Below the pieces are notes generated by a model that worked only from the letters and a program-made list of their open reading frames with translations, was not told the origin of the DNA and did not search any database. A DNA stretch of 64,000 bases, taken from contig CAJNDS010002211.1 of NCBI GenBank assembly GCA_905221605.1, positions 229,501 to 293,500 of the forward strand. The letters are read 5' to 3'. The DNA comes from Symbiodinium natans. Taxonomy: Eukaryota; Sar; Dinophyceae; Suessiales; Symbiodiniaceae. Made by a program: the position numbers and the translations under genes. Shown here piece after piece: positions 1 through 7,863 of the stretch (its first letter is position 1; every line of letters starts with the position of its first letter).

Positions 1-407
1 CGATGCATGTTCATGAACTGCTGGAATCTGTAGAGGAAAACGTTCGCTGCACCCTTCACGAAGTAAGGCCTAAGGAAGCGCTTGAAGTACCTGACTCCAT
101 CTTCCTTGTTCTTCAAAGCTTCTCGATCAAGCAATCTCTTGTAGATAGCAGCTTCACCTTCAAGTCTGTTTCTCAATGCGGGTCCTCTCTTCTCTGGTTC
201 AAGTTCTGTGATATCACACCAGTCGTCTACGGCATCTTCGAAAGCAAACCAGCTACTTCTACCATCATAAGATGGGGGAACCTTGGTGGTCACCTGCTGA
301 AAGGCAGAAAGACGCTGAAGCTCTTCCAGTGACCTGTTCCCTGCAGCTAAGGCTTCTCCGTCTGGTTCTTCGTAGTCGTCGAACTGGTCGTACGAGTGAC
401 TTGCCAT
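1..407 (-). CDS. Ty1/copia-like retrotransposon gag N-terminus (partial)
   Basis: An open minus-strand frame starts at an ATG at 405-407 and runs off the left edge without a stop (135 codons visible). It reads MASHSYDQFDDYEEPDGEAL at the start, later VPPSYDGRSSWFAFEDAVDD, and near the edge YFKRFLRPYFVKG. An in-frame TAA lies upstream of the ATG, which supports this start. From recall, this resembles the gag-like start of copia-type polyproteins abundant in Symbiodiniaceae genomes; I could not run a search. In such elements the region encodes the nucleocapsid-type part upstream of protease, integrase and reverse transcriptase. The visible part has no frameshift. The forward-strand frame over the same bases is its antisense shadow. 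Confidence 0.6.
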   Translation of the reverse strand, partial: MASHSYDQFDDYEEPDGEALAAGNRSLEELQRLSAFQQVTTKVPPSYDGRSSWFAFEDAVDDWCDITELEPEKRGPALRNRLEGEAAIYKRLLDREALKNKEDGVRYFKRFLRPYFVKGAANVFLYRFQQFMNMH

Positions 408-717
408 GGCTCTACGATTGGGCTCGGATCGGCTTCCGGTTTTCGAGCTTCTGGCTGCCTCTGTCCGAACAGAGCGTGCCAAGGATTACCCTGGACACCT
501 CTGTTGGTACAGAGCACTCCAGGTAATTCCCGGAAGCTCCGCTACCACGTTGAGATGAAACCTGAGCGTTACCAGCCTCCGGCTCGGTACAGCTGGCAAG
601 GCACGCAGGTGTCTCTTTTAATTCTGCTGGCTAAGTGTATCACTCTGATCCAGAACCTCGGGCACAGGCCACTGCATGCCATGGTGACTGAACCCTGTGG
701 CATACCTGTCTCTTTTT
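408..717. other. Host DNA without recognisable gene
   Basis: This is the upstream side of the copia-like frame (leader or LTR side). I see no convincing gene. It ends in a pyrimidine-rich run leading into the poly-C tract. Confidence 0.4.
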
Positions 718-798
718 CCCCCACCCCCCCCCACCCCCCCACCCCCCCCCCCCCCACCCCCCCACCCCCCCCCCCCCCCCCCCCCCCCCACCCCCCCC
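718..798. repeat. Poly-C tract, left flank of the integrated element
   Basis: About 80 bases of C runs interrupted by single A residues. It abuts the first base of the left inverted repeat (A at 799). A second C/A tract abuts the right inverted repeat, so the element appears to sit inside one C-rich simple repeat. The translated poly-Pro and poly-Gly frames here are not genes. Confidence 0.9.
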
Positions 799-1292
799 AA
801 AAAATATGTAAAAGGGGGTTTCACAGGCTAAGGCTTCAGGGTTATATCGCTACCCACTTGCCCCCCAGCTCTGCTTTTTCTTGACCCTGCCCCCTTATTT
901 AGTTCTATGTTCTTTCGCTACCTGTTGCATTTCCTAAGCCCAGTTTCCCCGTATTTCCCGCCGAATTTTTAGCCCCAACTTTTTACCATCCCCTCATTCG
1001 TTTTCTCTCGTTTCCCGCCTTATCCATTATCCTAAGGGGATTCTGAGGACAACCTACCTCATTCATTCCACAAATCCTACAAATAACAACACCCCTAAAA
1101 TTTAATCTATCCACCTTATGCGTTCCTATATTCTTAAAGTCCTTCCCATATGCTTGTTTGAATGTTTGTTGTTGTTATGATTTATAGCAACAATAAACCT
1201 AATTTCTTCCCCATATCTCCCCCTTCTTCGTTTCAGTCTTTTCCCAACTTTTTAAGCTTCTGGGGCTTCCCGTGTTATAGTTAGTCCTTTTG
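799..1292 (+). repeat. Left terminal inverted repeat
   Basis: It begins AAAAAATATGTAAAAGGGGG and ends at the TTTTG of 1288-1292. It is the reverse complement of 31102-31595 with equal length and a handful of mismatches, for example around 1035-1075. A half-copy of the element's early promoter motif (TAAGGCTTCAGG, 829-840) lies near the outer end. Confidence 0.95.
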
Positions 1293-1308
1293 TTGTAAGT
1301 TTTGACTT

Positions 1309-1686
1309 TCATGTTTTGTTTCTAATTTTCCGTCTTTCTTCTTGTTCAGATTGTCGTTGTTTAATATATTCGTCTTGTTCAGATTGTCGCTGTTTGAGAT
1401 ATTCGTCTCGCTCTTTTTCTGTTAGGTCTCTGTTTATATCTAAAGATTTTGATTTTCTGGTTTTCGTTTGCTTTTCGCTGATTTTTTCAAGCTCCTTAAA
1501 CAATATATCTCGTTTCTTTTCGTCTTTCTCGTTGCTAAACTTGTCTGAAACTGCTTTAAGCTCTTCATTTAATTTATGTGCTTTACTGTTCAAATGTCTG
1601 TTGAAATATTCTTTTCTGTAAAGTGCAGTTCCGTTGAATATTCTACAGACCTCACACTCTATAAATCTACACAGTGGCTCTTTCAT
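1309..1686 (-). CDS. Small zinc-finger / coiled-coil protein
   Basis: 125 residues from an ATG at 1686, ending 17 bp inside the left TIR. The N-terminus has CEVC (residues 12-15) followed by HLNSKAH, a C2H2 arrangement like U1/matrin-type fingers. The rest is a highly charged helix ending in tandem repeats of a DEYxKQRQSEQ unit. Function is not recognised; nucleic-acid binding is inferred from the finger. It is the only gene of the left half with the early-type motif (1702-1723) instead of TCTA, so it may be expressed with the replication genes. Confidence 0.75.
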   Translation of the reverse strand: MKEPLCRFIECEVCRIFNGTALYRKEYFNRHLNSKAHKLNEELKAVSDKFSNEKDEKKRDILFKELEKISEKQTKTRKSKSLDINRDLTEKERDEYLKQRQSEQDEYIKQRQSEQEERRKIRNKT

Positions 1687-1701
1687 TTTCGCTTACTATA
1701 T

Positions 1702-1723
1702 TAAGGCTTCAAGTCTTTAAGTC
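1702..1723 (-). promoter_or_regulatory. Putative early promoter motif
   Basis: On the minus strand it contains CTTAAAGACTTGAAGCCTTA, 16 nt upstream of the ATG at 1686. Near-identical copies precede the polymerase (20492-20513) and the 131-aa zinc-finger gene (16271-16290). A shortened copy (14626-14640) precedes the 186-aa gene. Confidence 0.7.
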
Positions 1724-1770
1724 TTTTTGTTCAATGATTTTTCATTACCTCGGTTCTGTTATTTCTTGGC

Positions 1771-2580
1771 TTAGGAACTTACAGATTGACCACTTGAACG
1801 CCTTGAACTCGTTCTGCTTCTTATATACTCAATGGTTTCTTGACTTCTACGAGAACTAACAACGCTTTGAGGCGGCGATGGTTCATCAACATATTCAATA
1901 GTCCTATCACTCCGCACAGAACTTTGAACTGTTTCAGGTGGTGATGAATGAATGTATTCGCTTAATGCTTCTTCTTCAACGGGCAATAATGCACTTCTGT
2001 TCGAACTTCTACGAGAACTTGATGATTCCGATGAAGGCTCATAAGATTTTTTAACATTCATAGGCAAACTGTTATCGCTCTCTTCACTCTTTTGTGGTTC
2101 AATAGGTGTTTCACGTTCTAAATCATCTTCTTCAATTTGTTGCCTTCTGTTTCGCATTTCTTCTCTTTCTTCTCTGAACTCATCATCTCCAAACATGGCA
2201 TCATAAACTCTTCGCATTACTGACTTTTTCTGTGGTTGCTCGCGTTCTCTTTCCCTTTCGCGTTCCTTTTCACTTATCTTTATGCTCTCTTCGCTTTCCA
2301 TCTCATGTTCTTCTTTAATTTCTTCTTCTGGTGTTCTCATACTTGCGCTTTCTGTTATACTTGGCGTTTCATTGAATACATCTGTTTGTGTTCCCTTCTC
2401 GGGGTTCTCGTTTAATAGTATTGTCTTCCTATCATATTTCTCTAAATCAAAATCATCAAAATCGACCTCATCTAATAATATCCCTTGTTGTGTTCTTCTT
2501 TGACGTTCTGGTAATATTCTTAATCTGCTTGTTCTCGCTTCTCGTTCAATTTGTTCAAACGTCGGGCGTAACCGTAACAT
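1771..2580 (-). CDS. Acidic low-complexity structural-module protein with LRPT N-terminus
   Basis: 269 residues. The N-terminus reads LRLRPTFEQI and is followed about 30 residues later by LDEVDF; the same two landmarks occur in the 259-aa neighbour, so the two appear to be diverged paralogues. The remainder is Glu/Ser/Arg-rich and probably disordered, with an ER-repeat around the middle and Ser/Arg clusters near the C-terminus. No known domain was recognised. Its place in the TCTA-driven morphogenesis block suggests a virion or assembly role (inference). TCTA lies 17 nt upstream (2597-2600, minus), with a second copy at 2627-2630. Confidence 0.75.
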   Translation of the reverse strand: MLRLRPTFEQIEREARTSRLRILPERQRRTQQGILLDEVDFDDFDLEKYDRKTILLNENPEKGTQTDVFNETPSITESASMRTPEEEIKEEHEMESEESIKISEKEREREREREQPQKKSVMRRVYDAMFGDDEFREEREEMRNRRQQIEEDDLERETPIEPQKSEESDNSLPMNVKKSYEPSSESSSSRRSSNRSALLPVEEEALSEYIHSSPPETVQSSVRSDRTIEYVDEPSPPQSVVSSRRSQETIEYIRSRTSSRRSSGQSVSS

Positions 2581-2596
2581 ATAATATAAAATAAGA

Positions 2597-2600
2597 TAGA
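2597..2600 (-). promoter_or_regulatory. Putative late promoter TCTA (269-aa gene)
   Basis: TCTA on the minus strand in AT-rich sequence, 17 nt upstream of the ATG at 2580. Confidence 0.5.
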
Positions 2601-2671
2601 TTTTGTTAATTTATTTTAGATAAATTAAGAAATTCTTCAATTTGAAAAATTGAACAATTTGTTTTATATGC

Positions 2672-3451
2672 TCAAACTGGTAAAAATGATTTTGCTAATG
2701 CTGTTGCTCCTGCTTTTGCTAATGTTTCTACTCCTGCTTTTGCTCCACTCACTAATATGTCTTTTGCTGTGCTTGATGAACTTGTTGAAGGTTGTATTTC
2801 TGTTGTTGGGGTTTGTTTGCCTCTAATTCTTTTTGATACTTTGCTTAGTCTAACTCCTCTCGCATCTCTTGAAGGTGGCACACTTTCTAACGGTGGCATT
2901 TCATCGTCATCATCTTCTTCTAATTCATCTTCTAAAATTACACCGTCTGGTATTTCTTGGTCGCCCACTTCTCTTAATTCACTACTTGCTTCATTGGCTG
3001 TTGATGATGACGTATTCCTAATAAATTGGTTGTGTCGTTCTAATTCGGCTCGTATTGCGTCAATCTGTTCTATGGCTAAACTTGGCACTTCGCTTTCCGA
3101 AGGCGTTGAACCTAAATCTAAAAATGGTGTTGTTGCACCGCTTGGCATTGATGAACTTACTGATGTCTGAGCGTTTAACATTCCTACCGACGTCCCTCTT
3201 GCTATAGCAGTTTGTCTCAGTTGTGTTTGTCTCATTTCTTCTTTTAACTTGTCTTCTTCTTGTTTCTTCAACCCCAAAAAATCAACATTATCTAATTGAC
3301 TACCGAACTGATTATTTCTAAATAATGTTGCTCTTCTGTCAATTATTTTCTCTATTGGTGGTCTGTTAGGGTCGCCTTGGCTTTCAATCATACCGACTAA
3401 CTCATCATACGTCGGACGTAATTTTAATTCAGATTTTAACGTTTTAATCAT
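2672..3451 (-). CDS. Morphogenesis-module protein, LRPT paralogue with amphipathic C-terminus
   Basis: 259 residues. The N-terminal KLRPTYDELV and LDNVDF elements match those of the 269-aa gene. A Gln/Arg-rich helix follows, then a Ser/Thr-rich acidic middle with a run of E and D. The C-terminus is Ala/Gly-rich and amphipathic (AGVETLAKAGATALAKSFLP). Such a tail is reminiscent of membrane-active minor capsid peptides, but this is only a resemblance. No enzyme motif was seen. TCTA at 3466-3469 (minus) lies 15 nt upstream of the ATG. It is part of a co-oriented run of five genes (1771-5311). Confidence 0.75.
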   Translation of the reverse strand: MIKTLKSELKLRPTYDELVGMIESQGDPNRPPIEKIIDRRATLFRNNQFGSQLDNVDFLGLKKQEEDKLKEEMRQTQLRQTAIARGTSVGMLNAQTSVSSSMPSGATTPFLDLGSTPSESEVPSLAIEQIDAIRAELERHNQFIRNTSSSTANEASSELREVGDQEIPDGVILEDELEEDDDDEMPPLESVPPSRDARGVRLSKVSKRIRGKQTPTTEIQPSTSSSSTAKDILVSGAKAGVETLAKAGATALAKSFLPV

Positions 3452-3465
3452 TAATATTATTATTT

Positions 3466-3469
3466 TAGA
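3466..3469 (-). promoter_or_regulatory. Putative late promoter TCTA (259-aa gene)
   Basis: Minus-strand TCTA, 15 nt upstream of the ATG at 3451, followed by AT-only sequence. Confidence 0.5.
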
Positions 3470-3470
3470 T

Positions 3471-3791
3471 TTAAATTATTTCTTTCATTATAGTTTTTAA
3501 TTCATCTTGGCGTTTCATCAGTTCCTCTTTCGTTCTTACTGGCATTGATGGTCTCTCTAATTGTCTATTGATATCATCTAACTGGCCTTGATATAGCGAT
3601 TGCTTCTGATGTTTTATCCAATCGTTCCTTAACGCTACGTTCTTAGCTCTGTTTTCCGCTTCTTCTATTCTTAACTTCATGTCTTCGAGTTCTTTCTTCC
3701 GACTTGCTACTCCGATTGATTCTTCTAAATCATAGTATTGTTCTACCATAGGCATACGTCTCATCTCTGGTTTGCTCTTAAAAATGCTCAT
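3471..3791 (-). CDS. Small coiled-coil protein
   Basis: 106 residues, almost entirely charged helix with heptad-like spacing (SRKKELEDMKLRIEEAENRA in the first half, EELMKRQDELKTIMKEII at the end). No cysteine motif and no membrane segment. Function is unknown. The position between LRPT-type and zinc-binding genes of the morphogenesis block suggests a scaffold or minor virion component. TCTA at 3806-3809 (minus) lies 15 nt upstream of its ATG. Confidence 0.7.
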   Translation of the reverse strand: MSIFKSKPEMRRMPMVEQYYDLEESIGVASRKKELEDMKLRIEEAENRAKNVALRNDWIKHQKQSLYQGQLDDINRQLERPSMPVRTKEELMKRQDELKTIMKEII

Positions 3792-3805
3792 ATTATATTC
3801 AATAG

Positions 3806-3809
3806 TAGA
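3806..3809 (-). promoter_or_regulatory. Putative late promoter TCTA (106-aa gene)
   Basis: Minus-strand TCTA, 15 nt upstream of the ATG at 3791. Confidence 0.5.
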
Positions 3810-3829
3810 TAATAATTATTAAATATAAT

Positions 3830-4444
3830 TTAAAACATGCTTGTTTTAAACCTTGCTATTTTCTCGGCTTTCTCTTGTTGCTTCAATTTCTTCATTTCGT
3901 TGTATGACTGTTGTAATAGCTCTCTTGCTGTTAATTGTCGCTCTGGCTGTTTCATTACGACGGGTTGTTTTGGTATTGCTTTAGTTTTGACGCTCGGCTG
4001 AGCCTCGCGTGCATTCGCGACTTCAATTTCTTCGCTATGTTGCATTATTTCGTTTTCTTTGTTTTGATATTTGCTTTTCATTTCTTCCTCTATTTCTTTT
4101 CTCATCTGTTCCTTCAGTTTAGACCCATACGAGTTTTTCTGTTTATTAACGGGCAATGTTTCCGAAGGCTGACCTTTACAATTTCTCGGATGTGAATGTT
4201 TTAAGCTCTTGGGTAACATCTTTTTATCACAGTCGGGACAATTTACCATCTCTACGACCTTTACTGTTCTCGGTAGTTTTTTCGCCGTTGCTTTTGGTTT
4301 CGGTTTCTCTTCCGCTTCTTCTTGCTTTGCTTCCTCTTGTTTAATTTCTTGTGGTTCGGTCGCTTCTTCAATAATATTTTCAACCACCTTTTCATTTGCT
4401 TCTTCATTTTGACTTTCTTGAACTTCATTATTAATCGTTTCCAT
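3830..4444 (-). CDS. Zinc-knuckle protein with charged coiled-coil arms
   Basis: 204 residues. The N-terminal third is Glu-rich. A single zinc-binding module CPDC...HSHPRNC sits at about residues 69-89 (Cys69, Cys72, His83/85, Cys89), and the C-terminal half is a Lys/Glu/Gln-rich helix. The module has the same C-x2-C-x9-12-H-x3-5-C layout as the C-terminal modules of the GIY-YIG proteins and the 131-aa gene of this element. Nucleic-acid or protein binding is inferred; nothing shows an enzymatic role. TCTA at 4455-4458 (minus) lies 11 nt upstream of the ATG. Confidence 0.75.
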   Translation of the reverse strand: METINNEVQESQNEEANEKVVENIIEEATEPQEIKQEEAKQEEAEEKPKPKATAKKLPRTVKVVEMVNCPDCDKKMLPKSLKHSHPRNCKGQPSETLPVNKQKNSYGSKLKEQMRKEIEEEMKSKYQNKENEIMQHSEEIEVANAREAQPSVKTKAIPKQPVVMKQPERQLTARELLQQSYNEMKKLKQQEKAEKIARFKTSMF

Positions 4445-4454
4445 ATATTCTATA

Positions 4455-4458
4455 TAGA
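4455..4458 (-). promoter_or_regulatory. Putative late promoter TCTA (204-aa gene)
   Basis: Minus-strand TCTA, 11 nt upstream of the ATG at 4444. Confidence 0.5.
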
Positions 4459-4474
4459 AATTTTATATGTTATT

Positions 4475-5311
4475 TTAACCTTTAAAAAATGTTATCGTGA
4501 ATGAAACATCCACCTCGTTTAAATTAATATTTTGGTTAAGATGGTCAGTAAGACGAAAATTTAATCTTCTTAATAATTTGTTAGAGACGTCAATATAATC
4601 AACAACGCTCAACTCGGAATCATTAATGACCCCTAAGTAAGGAACATTAACGGGAATCTTTTTAATAATACTTGAGTTACCCGCTACTGTTAATTGGTTA
4701 TAGTTGCTAATTTCATTACAATGCAAATAAACATTTTTAACAGGTGTTAAATCAATAAAATTAGTTGTATAAGGTGCTACATTAGTATAAGCGTCGGTTG
4801 CCGGGGTTGTGTTGCCAATCACGCGGTTTAAAGAATATAAGTTATTAACATCAACAGGGTCACTAAACAAATTTGCCACTGGCGCAACTTCCCCATCAGT
4901 GAGAAGAACAAAAATAACTGTTGCATAATTAGAACTGATTGTAAATTTGTTAGTTGATGTGTTGTAACTTAAAGAATATGTGTTAGGTCTGTCGTTTGTA
5001 TCCACTAATAGATTAATCGCTATTTGTATGGTTTGTGCTAAATCTACCGCTGTATAGTTACCTTCGGGAATTGTTACTTTACGGTAAGTAATACCCGCTA
5101 TAACACCAGGGGGTATAACTTGATGTCTCCAATAAATATTGTTATTTGTGCTGTTTATTGAATACCAAGAATGAGGAATGCTTACCTCATGTATTTGACA
5201 TAACATATTATCTTCAAGTTGGACAGTTTCAGGCAAGTCTATCGTAAATTCGGATGAAGTGCCATTGACTTTATAACTACTATCAATATAAACCTTTTTG
5301 AATTTAAGCAT
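4475..5311 (-). CDS. Minor capsid protein, penton-type (single jelly roll)
   Basis: 278 residues. The N-terminus reads KKVYIDSSYKVNGTSSEFTI followed by LPETVQL and then EVSIPHSWYSIN. This order (IDS, F.I.LPE, PhsWY.I) is typical of penton proteins of PLVs and related DNA viruses, which form the icosahedral vertices. The body is beta-rich without transmembrane segments, as expected for a jelly roll. Length fits the family. It is transcribed away from the lipase gene and its intergenic region is AT-only. Unlike most neighbours, it has no TCTA within 20 nt of the ATG; the nearest minus-strand copy is at 5388-5391. Homology is recognised by pattern only. Confidence 0.85.
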   Translation of the reverse strand: MLKFKKVYIDSSYKVNGTSSEFTIDLPETVQLEDNMLCQIHEVSIPHSWYSINSTNNNIYWRHQVIPPGVIAGITYRKVTIPEGNYTAVDLAQTIQIAINLLVDTNDRPNTYSLSYNTSTNKFTISSNYATVIFVLLTDGEVAPVANLFSDPVDVNNLYSLNRVIGNTTPATDAYTNVAPYTTNFIDLTPVKNVYLHCNEISNYNQLTVAGNSSIIKKIPVNVPYLGVINDSELSVVDYIDVSNKLLRRLNFRLTDHLNQNINLNEVDVSFTITFFKG

Positions 5312-5406
5312 TATATAATAATAAAAGAAAATATTTTATAATCTATTTTATAATGAAAAGTTTCTTATTTCTACGAAATAAGAAATTTAGATTTTAATAT
5401 AAATTA

Positions 5407-5410
5407 TCTA
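5407..5410 (+). promoter_or_regulatory. Putative late promoter TCTA (lipase-like gene)
   Basis: TTATCTAAAATAATTT context, 17 nt upstream of the ATG at 5428. Confidence 0.5.
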
Positions 5411-5427
5411 AAATAATTTATATTTCA

Positions 5428-6069
5428 ATGCACAAACATAAAAGAAGAAATGAGGGTATATTATACGAAGCGCCTAATACAAGAAATAAGATTAATGATG
5501 AAGTTAGGGACGAATTAGCAGGAACCGAAACGTTCTTAACCGATACGCAAGGTTTAAGACTTGCTTATGAAAACCCAGAAGGGATTTATCAAAATGGTTC
5601 TATTTTATACATAGCCGGAACTAAAAGTGGGAGAGATATTTATGACGATTTAAAATTACCATTGTATCAAACACAACAAACAAAAAGATATAAGGACGTT
5701 GATAAATTCATTAAAGACGGAACTATACAAGTTGATGGTAAAAAACTCACAGGTATTACTGATATAATAAGCCATAGCTTAGGGTCGGCGGTGGGACAAC
5801 AAATAAATAATGATTATGGCAATATTTTTAGAAGTAGAAGTTACGGGTCACCCTTTGTTTCAGGACAACGCCCAGAAGACACAGGAACAAACCTAAGAAT
5901 AAGAAAAGCGGGTGACGTTGTTAGTATGTTCGATAAAGGCAGTTTAACATTAAACAGAGGAACGTTAGACCCTTTACAAAATCATTCATATCAAGATATA
6001 GGCAATGTTCATAATAAAGCGGGGAATTTACCAGTAACACAAGAAGAATTTATGGAACAATTTAATTAA
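5428..6069 (+). CDS. Class 3 lipase-like alpha/beta hydrolase
   Basis: 213 residues. The nucleophile elbow is ISHSLGSAVG (Ser117), preceded by a hydrophobic strand (ILYIAGT, about 59-65) carrying the oxyanion side. GDVVSMFD places a candidate catalytic Asp at 163, and NHSY a candidate His at 186, so the Ser-Asp-His order of class 3 lipases is complete. The likely role is hydrolysis of a lipid ester, perhaps for membrane penetration or release; location in the particle is an inference from its place among virion genes. No signal peptide was seen. Lipase-like genes occur in other small DJR-capsid viruses (recall). TCTA precedes it by 17 nt. Confidence 0.72.
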   Translation: MHKHKRRNEGILYEAPNTRNKINDEVRDELAGTETFLTDTQGLRLAYENPEGIYQNGSILYIAGTKSGRDIYDDLKLPLYQTQQTKRYKDVDKFIKDGTIQVDGKKLTGITDIISHSLGSAVGQQINNDYGNIFRSRSYGSPFVSGQRPEDTGTNLRIRKAGDVVSMFDKGSLTLNRGTLDPLQNHSYQDIGNVHNKAGNLPVTQEEFMEQFN

Positions 6070-6088
6070 TTTCTCAATACTATTAATA

Positions 6089-6283
6089 ATGTTTGCATAT
6101 AAAACAACATCATACGAGAAGGTGGAGAAGCCGAAGCCCGATAAAAAGTTTAAGCAGAACAGCTACGAGGAAATACGAAAAATCGTAGAGGATGGCGGAG
6201 AGATGAAACTAAAAGAGACCATTAAAACAAAGAAAGACAATAATAAAACCGAAAATAAAATTAAGTTTAATTTATTTGATTAA
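6089..6283 (+). CDS. Small basic protein
   Basis: 64 residues, Lys/Glu-rich, no domain recognised. It lies in a co-oriented cluster 19 bp after the lipase-like gene and 44 bp before the capsid gene. It has no TCTA of its own and may be co-transcribed. Its small size and basic character would fit a core or DNA-binding peptide, but nothing shows this directly. Confidence 0.55.
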   Translation: MFAYKTTSYEKVEKPKPDKKFKQNSYEEIRKIVEDGGEMKLKETIKTKKDNNKTENKIKFNLFD

Positions 6284-6306
6284 ATTTATTATAAAAATAT
6301 TAATTA

Positions 6307-6310
6307 TCTA
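6307..6310 (+). promoter_or_regulatory. Putative late promoter TCTA (major capsid gene)
   Basis: AATTATCTAATC context, 17 nt upstream of the ATG at 6328. Confidence 0.55.
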
Positions 6311-6327
6311 ATCATAAATATATAAAG

Positions 6328-7770
6328 ATGGAAACGTTCGCACCGGAAGATATCCTCATTGATAATTTAAGTTTTAAATTGAACAAAGGTAGTTCATACA
6401 TTCAAGACCGCCGAAGTGTCTCATTCTGGCCGACTGGTTCAAATATCTATAAAAGCAACAGCGGTAACCGTGTATTGAAATTTTCATTAAACGGAGAAGA
6501 TAATACATGGTTAGACCCTCAATCGGTTCGTATTTTCTTTACATTACAAAATTTAGACCTTGGCGATTATGATAATAAACTTCGTCCATTATCACCCGCT
6601 TATTCTTTCTTCAGACGAATGCGAATTATTGCTGGTAATCAAGTTGTTGAAGACTTTGATAATTATAACCGAGTTCATCATATGTTCTCTAAAATGATGT
6701 CTGCAGGAGCACGAAAAGACGAAGCAAACGAAAGTTTCGGATATAGATATGATGACGAAGTAAGAACATTATATGCCGACGGAGTAACACCCGAATTAAA
6801 ATATGAAGTTAACGGTTATAATTGCCAAGGATTTAAAAACAAAATGACAGTTTGTTTCAAACCATTATGTGGCCTCTTTTCACAATTTAAATATTTACCA
6901 TTAAAATATATGGGAAACTTAACAATCGAATTAGAACTCGTAACAAATGCCACCGATTGTATTATTGATTATAATGATGATACCGCGAACACTGCCGTAG
7001 GCAATCGTTTCGTAAATAATGTTAATCCCGCAGACGCGGGACAAGAAAACGCAAGATACAGAAATACAAGTATTCAATGGGAAATTAATAACGCTCGTGT
7101 TGTTTGCGATGTCTGCACCTTAGATAATAACTTAAATAATGAATATGTTAAGCATCTTTTAGAAGGTAAAGGATTACCCATTACTTATACCACTTATATT
7201 ACTCAATCACAAGCATTAACAGGAAACGACAATTTTAGCGTTCAAGTTATTCGTTCAGTATCTAAATTAGTAGCATCGTTTGTTACATTTTACAAGAGCG
7301 GAGACCCAAGCACAGGTTTTGAATACTGCGATAAAGAGTTCTGTCGTTTCTATCATCCACAACAGGCATCGTTTCCCGCAAACGAAGGAATATATGACCC
7401 CGATTTGGATTTAGAATTTCAGATTCAATTAGGTTCTAAATTGTATCCAGAATACCCTTGTGCTTCGATTACCGAGTGCTACTATCATTTACGAAAGGCA
7501 TTAAACTTACCAATGTTTCATCAACATTCATTATCAATTGATTTTAAACAATATCGCGATAGACAATTTGTCTTTGCTTTCTCCTTTGAAAAAGTGCCGG
7601 ATAGTAGTTATACAGGAATTAATACACGTGCAGGGCAACAGATGTTATTAAAAGTTAAACCCGCCAATGCTTCAATAACTAATACGAATATGCCAGATAG
7701 TGTTTATTTAACCCTATTGAGTGAGCAAATTTTAGAAATTAAGGATTTAGGGCTCAAGGTATTCGATTAG
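6328..7770 (+). CDS. Major capsid protein, double jelly roll
   Basis: 480 residues. Characteristic segments are VSFWPTGSNIYKSNSGNRVL near residue 31, a PLSPAYSFFRRMRIIAGNQV stretch near 88 and CGLFSQFKYLPLKYMGNLTI near 185 (the end of the first jelly roll). FxxxxSFEKVPDS follows in the second half. This pattern fits DJR capsid proteins of PLVs, which trimerise into pseudo-hexameric capsomers. It is shorter than typical Polinton or virophage capsids (about 580-650), in line with PLV capsids. No transmembrane segment. It is the central gene of the morphogenesis block, next to penton, lipase and fibre. The stop codon lies inside the first copy of a 14-bp tandem repeat. Confidence 0.9.
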   Translation: METFAPEDILIDNLSFKLNKGSSYIQDRRSVSFWPTGSNIYKSNSGNRVLKFSLNGEDNTWLDPQSVRIFFTLQNLDLGDYDNKLRPLSPAYSFFRRMRIIAGNQVVEDFDNYNRVHHMFSKMMSAGARKDEANESFGYRYDDEVRTLYADGVTPELKYEVNGYNCQGFKNKMTVCFKPLCGLFSQFKYLPLKYMGNLTIELELVTNATDCIIDYNDDTANTAVGNRFVNNVNPADAGQENARYRNTSIQWEINNARVVCDVCTLDNNLNNEYVKHLLEGKGLPITYTTYITQSQALTGNDNFSVQVIRSVSKLVASFVTFYKSGDPSTGFEYCDKEFCRFYHPQQASFPANEGIYDPDLDLEFQIQLGSKLYPEYPCASITECYYHLRKALNLPMFHQHSLSIDFKQYRDRQFVFAFSFEKVPDSSYTGINTRAGQQMLLKVKPANASITNTNMPDSVYLTLLSEQILEIKDLGLKVFD

Positions 7771-7805
7771 GTGTATTCGATTAGGTGTATTCGATTAGGT
7801 GTATT
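7759..7805 (+). repeat. 14-bp tandem repeat at the capsid stop codon
   Basis: Three exact copies of GTATTCGATTAGGT (7759-7772, 7773-7786, 7787-7800) plus a partial GTATT. The first TAG is the capsid stop codon. It looks like recent slippage or a read-through decoy. Confidence 0.9.
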
Positions 7806-7863
7806 GAAAAACTATATAAAATGTTATAAAGAAATAATACTTTATAATATATTATAGGATAGT

